A stretch of DNA of 8,105 bases from an uncultured Lacticaseibacillus sp. (GTDB taxonomy: Bacteria > Bacillota > Bacilli > Lactobacillales > Lactobacillaceae): positions 1 to 8,105 of the forward strand of contig CAKRHU010000056.1 in assembly GCA_934339215.1 (NCBI GenBank). The letters run 5' to 3'. Under the pieces are notes generated by a model. It worked only from the letters and a program-made list of their open reading frames with translations, was not told where the DNA came from and did not search any database. Every line of letters begins with the position of its first letter. Positions within the stretch are counted from its first letter, which is position 1. This document shows positions 5,709-8,105 of this stretch, piece by piece. Both the position numbers and the translations under genes were made by a program.

Positions 5709-5712
5709 AAAA

Positions 5713-8067
5713 ATGAATTCTAAAATATTAAAAACCTTGGAATATGGCAAAATTCGCTCGGCTTTGCAAGGCTTAGTGAATACCGCGGCTGGGACTGATT
5801 TAGTCGCGAAAATGCAACCAAGTAGCGACCCTGATGCCGTGCAAACCGCGCTGGATGAAACCGCCGATGGTGCGTCGATTTTGCGGTTGGCCGGCGGCAT
5901 TCCCGTTCCCCAACTGGAAAATATCGATCCCGCTTTGCGGCGAGTGGATATCGGCGCGATGCTCAATGGCCGCGAACTGGCGGCAATTGGCCGGGTGCTG
6001 AAAACGGTCAGTGCTGTTGATAAATTTCTCAATGATTTAAATGAACGCTTAGAGTTGCGGCGGGTGTATGATCTGCAACAACAACTCACCGCTTTGCCTG
6101 CTTTGGAGCGGCGTTTAGGGACGGCTGTGGATGAAGATGGCAGTTTGACGGATGAAGCCAGTCCAGAACTGCACGGTATTCGCCAAGCGGTGAAAAATCT
6201 TGAAGGCGAAATTCGTAGCCGGATGGAAAATTATACCCATGGCAGCTCATCCAAATATTTATCAGATCCCATCATCACTATTCGCGACGACCGTTATGTG
6301 ATCCCAGTTAAAGCAGAATATCGCGGCCAATTCGGTGGCGTGGTGCACGATCAATCGGCCAGTGGGCAAACCTTGTTCATTGAACCGCAAGCGATTGTGG
6401 AAATGAACAACCGCTTGCGTCAAGCGCAATTGGAAGAACAAGCGGAAATCGAGCGTTTGTTGGCGGAACTCACCAATGAAGTCGCACCATACACGCGTGA
6501 GTTGCGCAACAATAACCAAGTGTTGGGGCATTTTGACTTTATCAACGCCAAAGCCCGTTATGCCAAAAACATTAAAGCCACAGAACCAGAAGTATCCGCT
6601 GAAAATCATGTGGATTTGATTCAAGCGCGGCATCCGTTGATCGATCGGCACAAAGTTGTCGCCAACACGATCACGCTCGGCGCCGATTATCAAGCCATTG
6701 TGGTCACTGGGCCAAACACTGGTGGGAAAACTATCACCTTAAAAACCTTGGGCTTGTTGCAATTGATGGGCCAGTCAGGCTTATTTATTCCAGCAGAAGC
6801 CGGATCAGTGATCGGCGTTTACTCCAATGTCTTTGCTGATATTGGAGATGAACAGTCGATCGAACAAAGCTTGTCGACGTTCTCTGCCCACATGAAAACC
6901 ATTGTTGAAATTCTTGATGCGATGGATGATCATGCGCTGATTCTATTTGATGAACTTGGGGCTGGGACGGATCCGCAAGAAGGGGCCGCTTTAGCCATTG
7001 CCATTTTGGATGCCGTTGGGGCGGCAGGAGCCCAAGTCGTCGCTTCAACGCACTATCCAGAATTGAAACTTTACGGCTACAACACGCCAGGGACCATCAA
7101 TGCCTCCATGGAATTTGATGCCGCGACTTTGCAGCCGACGTATCGCTTGTTGATCGGCGTGCCTGGGCGCTCCAACGCCTTTGATATTTCGCAACGCTTA
7201 GGGTTAGATCCAACCATTGTCACGGCGGCCAAATCCTTGATTGCCGACGATTCACATGAACTCAACAACATGATTTCAGATTTAGAAGCCCAACGCAAAG
7301 CCGCAGAAACGGAGTACTTGGAAACTCGGCACCAACTCAAAGAAGCGCAAGAGCTGCATGATCAATTGCAAAAAGCTTACGAAGAATTCTTCCAAGAACG
7401 TGAGCGCCAAATGGATGCGGCCAAAGATCGCGCCAATGAAATTGTCGACAAAGCCCAAACCAAGGCGGAAAAAATCGTCAAAAATTTGCGGCAAATGCAA
7501 TTGCAATCTGGCACGAACGTCAAAGAAAATCAGTTGATCGAAGCTACCACCGAACTGAAGAATTTGCATCAAGAAAAGGCTAAGCCGAAAAATCGCATTT
7601 TACGCCAAGCCAAAAACAAGCAAGCCCTGCATCGCGGCGACACGGTGAAAGTTTTGGCTTACGATCAAACCGGGGAATTATTGAAGCAAGTTGACGACAA
7701 ACACTGGGAAGTGCAAGTCGGCATTATGCGCATGACCTTGGCCACCAACGAAATCGAAAAAGTTCAACCTGAGAAATCGCAAACGCCAAAACGCCGCGTG
7801 ACGGTGGTCAAAGGGGCGACTGGCCCATCGACTAAACTAGATTTACGCGGCCAACGCTATGAAGAAGCGATGACCAACTTGGATCAATATATCGATGCGG
7901 CCTTGTTAGCGGGTTATGCGCAAGTCACCATTGTCCACGGTTTAGGGACTGGCGCCATTCGCAATGGCGTCACCCAGTACTTGCAACGCAATCGCCAAGT
8001 GAAGAAATTTGGTTTTGCGCCACAAAATGCTGGTGGGTCTGGTGCGACCATTGTCCAGTTCAAATAA
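5713..8067 (+). CDS. mutS2: Endonuclease MutS2 / ribosome-collision rescue ATPase
   Basis: ABC-type ATPase of 784 residues, full length. MutS2 lacks the mismatch-recognition domain of MutS. It has been linked to suppression of homologous recombination in some bacteria and to splitting of collided ribosomes in Bacillus subtilis. After the N-terminal core and clamp region come the Walker A motif GPNTGGKT (333-340), the signature region STFSAHMKTI, Walker B LILFDE (catalytic D413 and E414) followed by LGAGTDPQEG, and the switch His447 in ASTHYPELK. A long charged coiled coil covers about 516-620, a KOW-like beta domain about 637-685, and the C-terminal Smr domain runs from LDLRG (709-713) through HGLGTG (742-747) to the end. 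All key residues are intact. The 38 bases after the stop codon hold only a short inverted repeat (8081-8093). Confidence 0.98.
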   Translation: MNSKILKTLEYGKIRSALQGLVNTAAGTDLVAKMQPSSDPDAVQTALDETADGASILRLAGGIPVPQLENIDPALRRVDIGAMLNGRELAAIGRVLKTVSAVDKFLNDLNERLELRRVYDLQQQLTALPALERRLGTAVDEDGSLTDEASPELHGIRQAVKNLEGEIRSRMENYTHGSSSKYLSDPIITIRDDRYVIPVKAEYRGQFGGVVHDQSASGQTLFIEPQAIVEMNNRLRQAQLEEQAEIERLLAELTNEVAPYTRELRNNNQVLGHFDFINAKARYAKNIKATEPEVSAENHVDLIQARHPLIDRHKVVANTITLGADYQAIVVTGPNTGGKTITLKTLGLLQLMGQSGLFIPAEAGSVIGVYSNVFADIGDEQSIEQSLSTFSAHMKTIVEILDAMDDHALILFDELGAGTDPQEGAALAIAILDAVGAAGAQVVASTHYPELKLYGYNTPGTINASMEFDAATLQPTYRLLIGVPGRSNAFDISQRLGLDPTIVTAAKSLIADDSHELNNMISDLEAQRKAAETEYLETRHQLKEAQELHDQLQKAYEEFFQERERQMDAAKDRANEIVDKAQTKAEKIVKNLRQMQLQSGTNVKENQLIEATTELKNLHQEKAKPKNRILRQAKNKQALHRGDTVKVLAYDQTGELLKQVDDKHWEVQVGIMRMTLATNEIEKVQPEKSQTPKRRVTVVKGATGPSTKLDLRGQRYEEAMTNLDQYIDAALLAGYAQVTIVHGLGTGAIRNGVTQYLQRNRQVKKFGFAPQNAGGSGATIVQFK

Positions 8068-8105
8068 TTGTGGTAAGTTGACCATTTAATGGTAGAAAAA
8101 ATCTT

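Noticed and set aside
8078..8105. TTGACC overlapping a short inverted repeat (8081-8093) after mutS2, as a promoter or terminator
   Set aside because: The window ends before any -10 box would be seen, and no T tract follows the five-base stem, so neither reading can be supported.

Overview
The window reads as a core-genome segment of a low-to-mid GC Firmicute, most likely a member of the Lactobacillaceae. The support is gene content and order: alaS, then ireB-ruvX-yrzB (DUF1292), then zapA-cvpA-mutS2, all on the + strand. Strong AGGAGG-type ribosome binding sites and a T-box leader in front of alaS agree with this. I could not fix the genus. No transposase, phage gene, CRISPR array, tRNA or rRNA was seen.

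Layout. Bases 1-150 are non-coding and hold three adjacent hairpins. A consensus promoter (TTGACA, 17-base spacer, TATAAT) follows at 155-183. A compact T-box leader (about 190-375) then controls alaS (408-3050) according to tRNA-Ala charging. The gap 3051-3329 holds a short palindrome, a 90-base near-perfect hairpin and a probable promoter for ireB. The genes ireB (3330-3590), ruvX (3590-4024) and yrzB (4039-4350) form a tight operon ended by an intrinsic terminator at 4356-4378. The 510-base gap before zapA contains no credible gene. It holds a roughly 264-base inverted-repeat element (4399-4662) that folds on paper into a four-way, cloverleaf-like structure with three hairpin arms. It also holds a partial copy of the 3125-3214 hairpin sequence. 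Next come zapA (4861-5100, TTG start) and cvpA (5100-5639), which overlap by one base. A terminator-like hairpin with seven Ts follows, and then mutS2 (5713-8067).

How the genes fit together. AlaRS supplies Ala-tRNA and is regulated by its own tRNA. IreB is a regulator linked to a Ser/Thr kinase, RuvX is an RNase H-fold nuclease for rRNA maturation or recombination, and DUF1292 is an acidic protein of unknown role; their linkage is conserved across Firmicutes. ZapA supports the FtsZ ring, CvpA is a small membrane protein, and MutS2 acts in ribosome rescue and/or recombination control.

The genes themselves are ordinary. The points worth a second look are intergenic: the cloverleaf element, a small hairpin repeat family with copies in three gaps, the compact T-box Stem I, and the terminator in front of mutS2. 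Within the genes, the main oddity is that AlaRS has Asp in place of the usual zinc-binding Cys of the editing site. All secondary structures were folded by hand and none was tested computationally.
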